Positions 15,520 through 23,202 of a stretch of 64,000 bases of DNA are shown in pieces (position 1 is the stretch's first letter; every line of letters starts with the position of its first letter). The position numbers and the translations under genes are program-made. The notes under the pieces were generated by a model, which was not told the origin of the DNA, made no database searches, and saw only the letters and a program-made list of their open reading frames with translations. Origin of the DNA: a virus; IMG/VR virus record IMGVR_UViG_3300035703_000009, positions 64,001 through 128,000 of that record; one strand, given 5' to 3'.

Positions 15520-16092
15520 TTAGTGAATTCTTTTTTTGTGTATTTTGCCGTCTAAGATCTTGTACTTATTGTTAAGTTCGATGAGTAAGATCTCCTGTAT
15601 TTCTGTTTCCATCATATCGAACAGCTTCTTATACTCAATCGAAGTAATGGAGGATATTACCTCCATTGCATAGATCGGGTTGTAGAACAAATTCTCCGAT
15701 CCCTTCTTATCTAGTGAATCATTGATGCGATTAAACAAGAAATTGACCTCATCTTTAGACAGCTTAAGCTTGTTTGAAAACGGTTTATTTGTCTTTTTGT
15801 TTATTAGTATAATTATCTCTGGATCCTTTTGGACGAACTCAAAGATGCTATTCAAGATTAGTTTTGTATCAAGCGCATCTTCATACTCATATAAGTCTTT
15901 AAGATATTCGTTTGAGTAATCACTTGAGACCGATATTTTTCTTCGATATTCATAGTCTTCAGATTCAACTAGACCATCTCCAGTGTTGTATCTATTGTTA
16001 AAGATCTTGTCTTCTTTTAGTATGGTTTCCTCTACTGAAGTATCATCCTCGATTGGGTCCTCGATTTCTTCGTATTGATCGTCGTTGTACAT
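15520..16092 (-). CDS. Hypothetical protein of the replication cluster (190 aa)
   Basis: The N-terminal 60 residues are acidic and probably disordered (MYNDDQYEEIEDPIEDD). The remainder looks mostly helical, with FEFVQKDPEIIILINKKTNKPF and a helical C-terminus. No family recognised. It lies between the gp41 helicase and the gp47/46 pair and is probably co-transcribed, so a replisome accessory role is plausible. A TAAAATAAC element overlapping the gp41 stop precedes its start. Confidence 0.6.
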   Translation of the reverse strand: MYNDDQYEEIEDPIEDDTSVEETILKEDKIFNNRYNTGDGLVESEDYEYRRKISVSSDYSNEYLKDLYEYEDALDTKLILNSIFEFVQKDPEIIILINKKTNKPFSNKLKLSKDEVNFLFNRINDSLDKKGSENLFYNPIYAMEVISSITSIEYKKLFDMMETEIQEILLIELNNKYKILDGKIHKKRIH

Positions 16093-16107
16093 GCATGTTT
16101 TGTTATT

Positions 16108-17583
16108 TTAGATTGCCTTGAATAGCGCGTCATAATCGTCGTCGGTGGCCTCAAGCTGAGGGTCGATTGGTTTGCCTAGGTCATTATATTCTGAACGCAA
16201 TTCATCTTGCATTTTATTTACTTCTTCATCGTCACTATAAAACTCACTAGCTTGACCAACCTCTTCAGTCAACCTAAAGTATTCTTTCGACATTGAATAG
16301 AACTTATAGCTTTCCTCAAATCCGTTATCACGGTTGGCAATGACTTTTATCTTCATTCGGCTCTCAAGCGGGCTACGCATTAGACCAAATAAAGAGTCAA
16401 CTGTATGAATTAAACCAAAGGATTCAGCAACTGAGTCCATGCCTAAGTCAAAGTCGTTGATTGATTCACGTTTTACTTGAGTCGCACTGATTACACACCA
16501 TTCGTTACGCATGGCAACTCCTCTAAGTTCTTCAGAAATGGACTTAATCTTTTCATAAAGTCCATTTTGATCCTTGACAGGCCTTAATAGGTTGAGGTAG
16601 TCAACTACTATCACTTTAAATTTACGATTGAGCTTGCTCTCAAGGCGTAGGAAATAGTTTTCGATGTCGATCGCAGTGGCTCCACCGGTCGGAAACTCCT
16701 TCACATAAAGGTCACCTTTGATTTGGCCAGCATCTTTCAATGCAGTGAGTCGACGTCCAATGATTGATAGCGATTCCTTATCGGTGAACTTCACGTACTC
16801 ATCAGAGCGTATGCTTAACACATTGGCACCGATTCGTTTCATGTACTGACGATCTGGCAGCTCAACTGTGACTAATCCTGTTAGGTTGAGCTGCATCGAT
16901 CTGGCTGCAATGTTACCAAGCACCATCGATTTACCGACCTTAGGTCGACCTTGGAATACGACCAATGACTTTGGATTCCAACCTCCGCCTAATGCCTTAT
17001 CAAAGAAAGGAAAACCGGTTGGACTGCCTGCCTTAGGTAACTGGATGTGAGACTCTGGACTAAAGAAGTTGAGACCTGTGTCTCCGCTTGAAAAGTTGAT
17101 CGCCAACTTACTGCTAATGTCATTGCGAACCTTTTCAGAGATCTTATCGATGTTTTCAGGATCGATTGTCGTCGTCTTTAAGTACGTGAGTAAATCAAAA
17201 ACAGTAAGATTAAGATTTCTAAGCAGGATAAAAGAACGTACGTATTTGTAAAGATAGTCGTAGTTATATTCGCGTAGGTTGAAAGTATAAAGGTCATCAA
17301 AGTCTTCATCGTTGATTGAGCTATTTGTTAAGTCTAAGTAGCTTTTCAGCTCTCGACGGTTTGGAATTTTTTCATACTCCCTAAAGAACCTCATCGCCAC
17401 TTTAAAGGATTCCTGTCGATTCTCCTCGTTAAAGTAAGTCGGGCGAACCATTGGGATAAGCTCTTCTCTACGTAACGAATCATGGCTCTTAGGTCTCATT
17501 TCGCTAGCGACATCTTCATCATCAAGGATGAAGTTCCAGACCATTTTTTCTAGAGAGTCAATATTTTCGGTAAAATCTATCAT
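16108..17583 (-). CDS. gp41: Replicative DNA helicase (T4 gp41/DnaB-like)
   Basis: The 491-residue protein has an N-terminal helical domain (1-165) and a RecA-type motor with Walker A GRPKVGKS at 212-219. Walker B is VIVVDYLNLL at about 324-333, followed by a DnaB-type segment ISATQVKRESINDFDLGMDS. It would form the hexamer that unwinds the fork on the lagging strand. The C-terminus ends DDDYDALFKAI, strikingly like the end of gp32 (SDEYDDLFKDL). The order uvsX - small gene - gp41 matches T4. No primase is recognisable in the window. Confidence 0.93.
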   Translation of the reverse strand: MIDFTENIDSLEKMVWNFILDDEDVASEMRPKSHDSLRREELIPMVRPTYFNEENRQESFKVAMRFFREYEKIPNRRELKSYLDLTNSSINDEDFDDLYTFNLREYNYDYLYKYVRSFILLRNLNLTVFDLLTYLKTTTIDPENIDKISEKVRNDISSKLAINFSSGDTGLNFFSPESHIQLPKAGSPTGFPFFDKALGGGWNPKSLVVFQGRPKVGKSMVLGNIAARSMQLNLTGLVTVELPDRQYMKRIGANVLSIRSDEYVKFTDKESLSIIGRRLTALKDAGQIKGDLYVKEFPTGGATAIDIENYFLRLESKLNRKFKVIVVDYLNLLRPVKDQNGLYEKIKSISEELRGVAMRNEWCVISATQVKRESINDFDLGMDSVAESFGLIHTVDSLFGLMRSPLESRMKIKVIANRDNGFEESYKFYSMSKEYFRLTEEVGQASEFYSDDEEVNKMQDELRSEYNDLGKPIDPQLEATDDDYDALFKAI

Positions 17584-17918
17584 TCGAAAGTATAAAAAGT
17601 GAGTAATCCTTTTTGAGTAAAGTGAATTTCTTCACCCTTGACCTCAAGTAATTGCTGTGAGATCAAGACTTTGATCTTTTTAACTAGATCTTGTTTGAAA
17701 GTTTCATCTTTTAGCTGATCACCAAAGACGTATTTGAAAGTTTTGCTTGAAAACTTCATGTTTTGGGGGTCCAGTTTCTTACCTTTTATCTCTATCACTC
17801 GAAGCAAGTACTGCGAAATATCAAAAAGGACCGCAAGATCGTCTTGCAGGTCCTTATGCGAGTGTAAGTTAAGATAGTATTTGATCGGAAGATCAGAGCG
17901 CAGTTTCATTTGATTCAT
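17580..17918 (-). CDS. Hypothetical protein between uvsX and gp41 (112 aa)
   Basis: A 112-residue protein starting MNQMKLRSDLPIKYYLNLHSH. Its C-terminal part (VLISQQLLEVKGEEIHFTQKG) resembles the strand-turn-strand wing of a winged helix. In T4 this position holds gene 40 (head-vertex assembly factor, similar length), but I see no sequence resemblance, so synteny alone should not be used to name it. It overlaps uvsX by 26 nt and is coupled to gp41 by ATGA. Confidence 0.55.
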   Translation of the reverse strand: MNQMKLRSDLPIKYYLNLHSHKDLQDDLAVLFDISQYLLRVIEIKGKKLDPQNMKFSSKTFKYVFGDQLKDETFKQDLVKKIKVLISQQLLEVKGEEIHFTQKGLLTFYTFE

Positions 17919-19092
17919 TTAGAGTTTCTAATTCATCGTCTTCCATCTCGATGATTCCGTCTTGCGTCTCTGGAAACTTGAACATTGGTTTGATTGCTTT
18001 TTCGTCTAGTTCTTTTAATACGGCATCAGTAAAAAGTCTAGGAGAAAAGAATTCTCTAACTGGTACCTCATCACCATTGTGACGAATGATGTAATTTTTT
18101 GCTTGGATGCTCGGTTTCACATAAAGTGTTTCACCTCCGAGCTCAAACGAGTGGCACTTTGCCTGGTCTTCTGGTTTTAACTTTGAGTACTCCTTTTCAG
18201 TGAGCTTTGACGCCCGTATGACTCCGCAGTTTTCCCAGTTAACGAACTGTTCAAGGCCAACATAAGGATTCATGCCCTTGTGAAAGGAGATATGAAATTC
18301 TACATCGATTGGTTTGGCCAAGCGATTCTTACGAGTCTTGGAGCGAACGATGATTCCGGTTGTAGTCTTGTTTTCGTCACGAAGAGTTCCTTTGCTCAAC
18401 ATCACGATGATTGAAGCCGAGAATTCAGGTCCACCTCCACCCGACATGCCTTTTGGCGTGTATTGGTCCATTGAAGCATATGTGTGGTTAGTAAAGATGA
18501 ACGGAACTCGAAGGTTTGAAAGGTCAAGCGTGAAAGATTTAAATAGCGCACGAAGTTCCTTAGAGCGAAGACCCATATCGGCTGCGTTTTTACCCGCATC
18601 CATGTCTCTCTTGCTCTTATCAGTGTCGAGCATGCCGACTGAATCGACAAACATCGCGCACTTGAGACCTGGATTTTCTCTCATCGTATCGATAAAGTCA
18701 TTGATGAAGAACTTTACTTCGCTAATGAGACCCATGCGAAGATACTTTAACTTGTCAAGATCGACTCCAAACTTGATATAGTCTGAACGATCGATCGCAC
18801 CTTCAGTATCGATGTAGAAAACATAGTAGCCTTTCTTTTGTAGCTCACGAACCGCGTTTAAACATAAGAAGGTCTTGCCTGCACCAGAATCACCAGCAAT
18901 ACCGATGCTACGTGTGTTTGGATAACCTCCAAAGATTGAACCTGAAAGCTGAGCATTTAGGATAAAGTTTCCTGTTGGAATGTATTCATCAATGTCGACA
19001 AATCCCATTAGGGCAACTTTTGATTTGACTCTCTTTTCTAAGATGTCATTGAATTTATTAAATGCAGATAGTGCATCCTTTGAACTCGCCAT
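17893..19092 (-). CDS. uvsX: UvsX recombinase (RecA-like)
   Basis: At 399 residues it is close to T4 UvsX in length. Walker A is GDSGAGKT at 67-74, Walker B lies around CAMFVDSVGML, and the L2-region stretch is TPKGMSGGGGPEFSAS. The C-terminal tail from about 370 is acidic, as in RecA and UvsX. It forms filaments on single-stranded DNA and drives strand exchange for repair and recombination-dependent replication. It lies first in a run with gp41 and gp47/46. Confidence 0.95.
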   Translation of the reverse strand: MASSKDALSAFNKFNDILEKRVKSKVALMGFVDIDEYIPTGNFILNAQLSGSIFGGYPNTRSIGIAGDSGAGKTFLCLNAVRELQKKGYYVFYIDTEGAIDRSDYIKFGVDLDKLKYLRMGLISEVKFFINDFIDTMRENPGLKCAMFVDSVGMLDTDKSKRDMDAGKNAADMGLRSKELRALFKSFTLDLSNLRVPFIFTNHTYASMDQYTPKGMSGGGGPEFSASIIVMLSKGTLRDENKTTTGIIVRSKTRKNRLAKPIDVEFHISFHKGMNPYVGLEQFVNWENCGVIRASKLTEKEYSKLKPEDQAKCHSFELGGETLYVKPSIQAKNYIIRHNGDEVPVREFFSPRLFTDAVLKELDEKAIKPMFKFPETQDGIIEMEDDELETLNESNETAL

Positions 19093-19138
19093 GTAATACA
19101 GATTTTAGAATCTTTTACTTAAAATGAGGAAAAAGTTC

Positions 19139-19693
19139 TTACTCAGAAAGATAAGAAAGGAGTAGAGTCGAGCAAGCTAGCGCGAGAGAATCGCAGACTT
19201 CGCCCTTAAGCAGGCGAGTGAATCTCACCTTTTCGACCGAGTGGAAATGATTTGCAGGTTCGACTCCAGGTAGCTTTGCAAGATTGCCGCCTTGGTCTAA
19301 TTTATCGCTGATATTGACTGCAAAGCAGGAGTATTCCTTAGTGAAAGGAATCGTGTGTTTTATTTTTCCCAAATAGAGTACGTGATCGACGTCGACTGCT
19401 GTGATTCCAGCTTCTCTATTTAAGCAAGAAAGAACTATCTCAAAGGAAGAATCGCTTACATTTGGATCGTAGGTCTCGGTAATACAACGAGACTCTTCAG
19501 CATCAGAAAGGTAATCTTTATATTTGAACAAGAAGACGTTACGGATCTGGCCTTGATCGTTTGTGTCAAACGGTAAGATGCAGATGCTCTTTTCTTTAGA
19601 AGAAATACGCTTAAACTTGCCCTTATCGCCATAAAAGCTTAGGACTTCAAACTTATCGTCTGTGTACTCTTGTTTTTTGTCTAGTCCGAACAT
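19139..19693 (-). CDS. Hypothetical protein with a Nudix-like segment (184 aa)
   Basis: The protein is beta-rich. Around residues 84-110 it reads FEIVLSCLNREAGITAVDVDHVLYLG, which follows the helix-loop pattern of a Nudix box but lacks most of its Glu metal ligands. A degenerate, perhaps inactive Nudix fold is possible; this is inference only. It is coupled to the upstream 220-aa gene (TAATG-type overlap at 19693) within the replication cluster. Confidence 0.5.
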   Translation of the reverse strand: MFGLDKKQEYTDDKFEVLSFYGDKGKFKRISSKEKSICILPFDTNDQGQIRNVFLFKYKDYLSDAEESRCITETYDPNVSDSSFEIVLSCLNREAGITAVDVDHVLYLGKIKHTIPFTKEYSCFAVNISDKLDQGGNLAKLPGVEPANHFHSVEKVRFTRLLKGEVCDSLALACSTLLLSYLSE

Positions 19694-20355
19694 TATACTT
19701 CTCTAACTGTGATTTGAGGGCTTGCCGGCGCTGCCTCTTTTTTCTTTACCGGAGTAGGATCTAACGACTCTTTCATGGAGTCAGCGATCACTTGTTTATT
19801 TATCACGGACTGCAAGTATTCTGAAAGTTCATCTAAGAACTTATCTTTGTTTTCAGCGCTTGCATACATCATCTTTAGCAGCTTCTTGTCAGGCAAACGA
19901 ACTTTAAGAGACACTGATATTTGCGACTCTTCAGAGTTAAACATGGCAAACATGTTAGTCTTATGTGTGACTTGTGCGGGTTGAGGAGGTACTTGTGGCT
20001 GCACCTGTGATTGGTTCACCACAGGTTGAGATTGGGTGACCTGAACTTGAGGCTGGCTTGTGTTGGCAGGCTGAACGTTTATCTTAGGCTTGGGCCCTTG
20101 AATCGCTTCAACCTCGCTTCTAGACAGGGGCTGAGCGTCTCCATGTATCATCATCAGGTTAGAGTTGAGTTTGGTCGAATCGATTTTAGATCCGTCATCA
20201 AAGACTACGTCAAACCCTCCAAGTCTGTTTGGATGGACGTCTCTACATCTAACTACCTTGCCTATTAGTTCAGGACGATCTGTCTTGATCCACTGAAACT
20301 TTTGGTTGGTAAAGTTCTCTTTTAACGAGATTAGCTTGTTTTCATCAAAACTCAT
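19693..20355 (-). CDS. Hypothetical protein with Gln/Val/Pro-rich linker (220 aa)
   Basis: From the ATG at 20355 the protein has an N-terminal small beta domain (1-80; GKVVRCRDVHPNRLGGFDVVFDDGS). A Gln/Pro/Val linker of about 45 residues follows, then a helical C-terminal domain (about 130-220) with MFAMFNSEESQISVSLKVRLPDK. I chose this start because the longer frame to 20439 runs into the upstream gene and this ATG lies 19 nt after that gene's stop. The domain-linker-domain layout suggests a scaffold protein of the replisome; no family recognised. Confidence 0.55.
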   Translation of the reverse strand: MSFDENKLISLKENFTNQKFQWIKTDRPELIGKVVRCRDVHPNRLGGFDVVFDDGSKIDSTKLNSNLMMIHGDAQPLSRSEVEAIQGPKPKINVQPANTSQPQVQVTQSQPVVNQSQVQPQVPPQPAQVTHKTNMFAMFNSEESQISVSLKVRLPDKKLLKMMYASAENKDKFLDELSEYLQSVINKQVIADSMKESLDPTPVKKKEAAPASPQITVREV

Positions 20356-20374
20356 TGTGTCTGGTGTTTTTTCG

Positions 20375-20620
20375 TTATCCGTGGAGCTCGTCCATGGTAG
20401 CAGCCCCTTTACGATTTTCAATTTCTTTAAGAAAATCATCGTTTACTGGATTATTTGTGGATGACATGCTGCCTGCGTCATATATCGCATAGTATGGAGA
20501 GATCGTTACCTTGGCCTCTTTCATCTTTTTTCTGATTTCTCTTACTTGAGGAATGGTTACCGAGTTTTTGTTGGCATCAAGGAATCCTTCTAGCCAGTTG
20601 ATAAATGAATTAGCGTCCAT
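20375..20620 (-). CDS. Hypothetical protein (81 aa)
   Basis: An 81-residue protein starting MDANSFINWLEGFLDANKN, with an N-terminal amphipathic helix and a helix around VREIRKKMKEAKV. Similar short proteins occur near phage replication genes, but I cannot name a family. An AAAATAACC element lies before the start. Confidence 0.6.
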   Translation of the reverse strand: MDANSFINWLEGFLDANKNSVTIPQVREIRKKMKEAKVTISPYYAIYDAGSMSSTNNPVNDDFLKEIENRKGAATMDELHG

Positions 20621-20622
20621 GT

Positions 20623-20916
20623 TTATTGGTTATTTTGAATGATTTTAGCTCCTGCGGTCTCAAGTGTTAGCACTAGGTTTTCCTTACGAAGCTCTTCGAC
20701 TTCTTCCTGTGCTTTCTTGATTAGGTCAGCGATCTCAATGTCGCTGGCGCCGATTGCATTTAGGACCTGAAAGGTCACATCCTCTATGTTACTCGTGCGA
20801 TAAGGCAAGACATGATATTCCTCGCCAAATTTCTTTTCTAAGCCTTCACACGCAGTCTGTACTTGCTGAACATCAGCTTTAGTCGGAAAGCCTATGATAA
20901 AAATTGGTTTTGCCAT
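20623..20916 (-). CDS. Hypothetical protein with C-terminal coiled coil (97 aa)
   Basis: Residues 1-45 look like a small alpha/beta unit (MAKPIFIIGFPTKADVQQVQ). Residues 60-90 form a likely coiled coil (ADLIKKAQEEVEELRKENLVL). No family recognised. Its start overlaps the stop of the DNA polymerase N-terminal half (TAATG), so it is made together with it; it does not contain polymerase motifs. Confidence 0.6.
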   Translation of the reverse strand: MAKPIFIIGFPTKADVQQVQTACEGLEKKFGEEYHVLPYRTSNIEDVTFQVLNAIGASDIEIADLIKKAQEEVEELRKENLVLTLETAGAKIIQNNQ

Positions 20917-22343
20917 TACTTCTTTGCATTTTTTAAACTCTTGATCTCGCCTTGGGTTTTAATACGTTCGTCATAAAGTCTGGTCAAGATCGTACGTGCT
21001 ACTGAATCGTTTGCGCTAGAAAAAACCGTGTCGTTTTTAGTGAAGATTTCTCCACCTTTTATCTTGACCCTGTCTTTCTTACCAAGATAAGTGTCTGGCG
21101 AGATGTTGAACTGTATTTGAATATTTGGGTACATCGATGAGAAGTCATAACATGACACGTAGTTATAGTAGTCTGGGTTTGGCTTCATAACATATGCTCC
21201 CTCATAAGTTGCGTCTTCCGGTGTTCCTTCTCCCCACGGAAGTTTCATCATCTTTAGGTTCTTGTTTAAGAACTCACGACACATGAGGATCTCTGCAATA
21301 TAGACTGGGCTGAATACTTTATTGACCTCTACTTGTGCGACGTTAGCAATTGAGTAAGCCACATCAAGAAGAGAGAGCTTGTCCTCAATTAACTTAACGA
21401 GCACTACGTCGATCACATTGTAAAGAGTAAAGAGATAGGTGTCCTTTTGAAAATCAAAGAAGGTAGAGTATTTATGTTTCAGCTTGTTTGCACCGAGTAC
21501 TAGGCCGGCAATATGGTCGAGCTTGTAGTTTTCAACTACCTTGTAGGGCTTTAGCTTTTCAAACACTTGCATATAGTCTAAGACTCCTAAATGGGATGGG
21601 ATCTTGTTCTTTGACACATGAGAGCGAGAAGGCATGTTTTGCATGGAATCGAGCTTTAGGTTACGTGCACGATTCATCAGGTACTTCCAGTCAAATTCGG
21701 TCACGTTCCAGCCTGTCACAAACGATAGCTTTGGAACGATGTTATGAAAGTAGAAGCTCATCAACTCTTCTTCGCTATTGAAGTATTTGTATTTGATCTT
21801 AAACTCTTGCTGGAATAACCTGGCGTCCTCTGGTTTTAATGGAATGATCTTTCTAAAGTAGTCATTGACTTCTACTTCCATACGTGAGATCTCTTCCTGA
21901 GTTAACCCGTTTGGATGGTCATCGTCGTTTAGGATGGAAAGTATGTAGGTGACGTTGTCTTCGTTACAGAAGGAGATGAGACCGACTGGCATGCGAGCGC
22001 CTTCTGGATCTGGAAAAGAGTCATTTATTAGCTTGATCTCGATATCGAGGTAGGTCTTCTTTGGTAAGTTGTCAAAGCTGTAAATTGCTTCAAGCTCACT
22101 AGGGCTTAGTTTGTCTTGGATTAACTCTTGCACTCTAAACTGACTCACGTATTTACCTCCAGTTTGACTCTTCTTCACGAAACGACCGTCCCAGTTACGT
22201 TGCGTAGTGGCGGTCTGTGACTCAACCCAGTTGAAAAGCTCGTGATCGAGCACCCTTTTTCTGATGAAGGCTATCTTACCCGCCGCATCGTAATATGAAA
22301 TGAGTAGTGTGCCGTCTTCTAATACTTCTGAGCCTATTATCAT
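20916..22343 (-). CDS. gp43: Family B DNA polymerase, N-terminal half only (split gp43)
   Basis: The 475-residue protein is colinear with about the first half of T4 gp43. Exo I is YLDIEI (Asp100, Glu102), Exo II GWNVTEFDW (Asp218), Exo III YNVIDVV (Asp312), and polymerase motif A is YDFSSMYPNIQ with catalytic Asp400. It then ends after LTRLYDERIKTQGEIK, in the fingers, before motif B (KxxxNSxYG) and motif C (DTD). Neither motif is found anywhere else in the window. Known precedents are the split gp43A/gp43B of some Aeromonas T4-type phages and the separate exonuclease/polymerase genes of Rhodothermus phage RM378. The C-terminal half must lie outside the window, or this is an isolated half. 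The start overlaps the zinc-ribbon gene (ATGA). Confidence 0.9.
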   Translation of the reverse strand: MIIGSEVLEDGTLLISYYDAAGKIAFIRKRVLDHELFNWVESQTATTQRNWDGRFVKKSQTGGKYVSQFRVQELIQDKLSPSELEAIYSFDNLPKKTYLDIEIKLINDSFPDPEGARMPVGLISFCNEDNVTYILSILNDDDHPNGLTQEEISRMEVEVNDYFRKIIPLKPEDARLFQQEFKIKYKYFNSEEELMSFYFHNIVPKLSFVTGWNVTEFDWKYLMNRARNLKLDSMQNMPSRSHVSKNKIPSHLGVLDYMQVFEKLKPYKVVENYKLDHIAGLVLGANKLKHKYSTFFDFQKDTYLFTLYNVIDVVLVKLIEDKLSLLDVAYSIANVAQVEVNKVFSPVYIAEILMCREFLNKNLKMMKLPWGEGTPEDATYEGAYVMKPNPDYYNYVSCYDFSSMYPNIQIQFNISPDTYLGKKDRVKIKGGEIFTKNDTVFSSANDSVARTILTRLYDERIKTQGEIKSLKNAKK

Positions 22344-22603
22344 ACTTGTGGTTTAAACATTTCGTTAATGTGGCCGCACTTTGCACACGCAATCACCGGT
22401 AAGGGTACGATTGAGTCTTGAGGCGCACCAGTCATGAACTTAGAAATCTTCTTGATCTTCATTTTTTCTTCAAAGACGTCGTGACCACATGAGTCACAAG
22501 TCAAGTAAGGTGCATCAGATAGGTTAACGTTTACCTTAGCACCGCCGTTTGGATTTGGGTTTGGGTTGGTTGGAGCTCCTGCTCCGCCGATGATTGCTTC
22601 CAT
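22340..22603 (-). CDS. Small zinc-ribbon protein (87 aa)
   Basis: Two CxxC pairs (TCDSCGHD and ACAKCGHI), about 35 residues apart, form a likely zinc ribbon. The N-terminus is a flexible Gly/Asn/Pro-rich stretch. Zinc ribbons in phage proteins of this size commonly mediate DNA or protein binding. The ATGA overlap with the polymerase gene hints at a replication accessory function. TAAAATAACT precedes the start and overlaps the upstream stop. Confidence 0.7.
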   Translation of the reverse strand: MEAIIGGAGAPTNPNPNPNGGAKVNVNLSDAPYLTCDSCGHDVFEEKMKIKKISKFMTGAPQDSIVPLPVIACAKCGHINEMFKPQV

Positions 22604-22617
22604 TATGTGTAGTTATT

Positions 22618-23085
22618 TTAGTAGCCTCTTTTTTGACGATCGCGATTTTCTTGGTTCTTGCTCATATACATATTATACATCTCTTGAGGAGTCATGCCGA
22701 TCGAGATTGCATAGTTCATGAAAAAATGGAGCATGTCGATTATCTCGAACTTACACTCTAGCTGATCAGCCTCAGAAAGATCGCTAAATTTCATAGATTC
22801 GTACTTTGCATGGTTCTTTTTCCAGTACTTCCACACTGCATTACCGTGACCGTCCTTGATTCCACCAAGAGCATCAGTTGCTTCATGTATCTCATCAATG
22901 AGACTATGTGAATTGACGTGCCAGAAGTCCATGACCTCACGTAAAGTCATCTCGGAAAAATTGAAACCGTACACGTTTTCTTGAGTGTCCTTCTGAAGGT
23001 TCAAAATGTCGCCTAAGGTGTCAGTTGACTTAGAGTACAAGTCATTTACTTCTAAGTCTGAACATTGGTTGTCAGTATTTGCCAT
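22618..23085 (-). CDS. Dimeric dUTPase/MazG-type nucleotide pyrophosphatase
   Basis: The 155-residue all-alpha enzyme shows the dimeric dUTPase pattern: DFWHVNSHSLIDEIHEATDAL with metal ligands at Glu65 and Glu68, then VWKYWKKNH. A second acidic pair lies in FEIIDMLHFFMNY (Glu114, Asp117), and the C-terminus is KNQENRDRQKRGY. It hydrolyses dUTP and perhaps dCTP, as T4 gp56 (same superfamily) does. Together with dCMP deaminase and the hydroxymethylase-like enzyme it would control pyrimidine pools and exclude unmodified dCTP or dUTP. Confidence 0.85.
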   Translation of the reverse strand: MANTDNQCSDLEVNDLYSKSTDTLGDILNLQKDTQENVYGFNFSEMTLREVMDFWHVNSHSLIDEIHEATDALGGIKDGHGNAVWKYWKKNHAKYESMKFSDLSEADQLECKFEIIDMLHFFMNYAISIGMTPQEMYNMYMSKNQENRDRQKRGY

Positions 23086-23173
23086 TTGCCTATTTATTTT
23101 GAGATCTTGTACTTTTGAAAAGCTAAGGAGTTCTTTATTTTCCTGCTTTTTTTAGAAATTCAGCCCGTTTGCA

Positions 23174-23183
23174 GATAAATAAT
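23174..23183 (+). promoter_or_regulatory. T4-late-type promoter box GATAAATAAT
   Basis: Identical to the box at 3277-3286 and ending 19 nt before the tail sheath ATG, in a divergent intergenic region. Confidence 0.55.
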
Positions 23184-23202
23184 TAAAAATACAAGAATAG
23201 AA

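Noticed and set aside
17580-17918. T4 gene 40 homologue by synteny
   Set aside because: Position and length fit but no sequence resemblance was seen; left as hypothetical.
20623-20925. Frameshift continuation of the DNA polymerase downstream of its stop
   Set aside because: The downstream sequence encodes a separate 97-aa protein in good context (TAATG overlap) and no motif B or C appears in the neighbouring genes.
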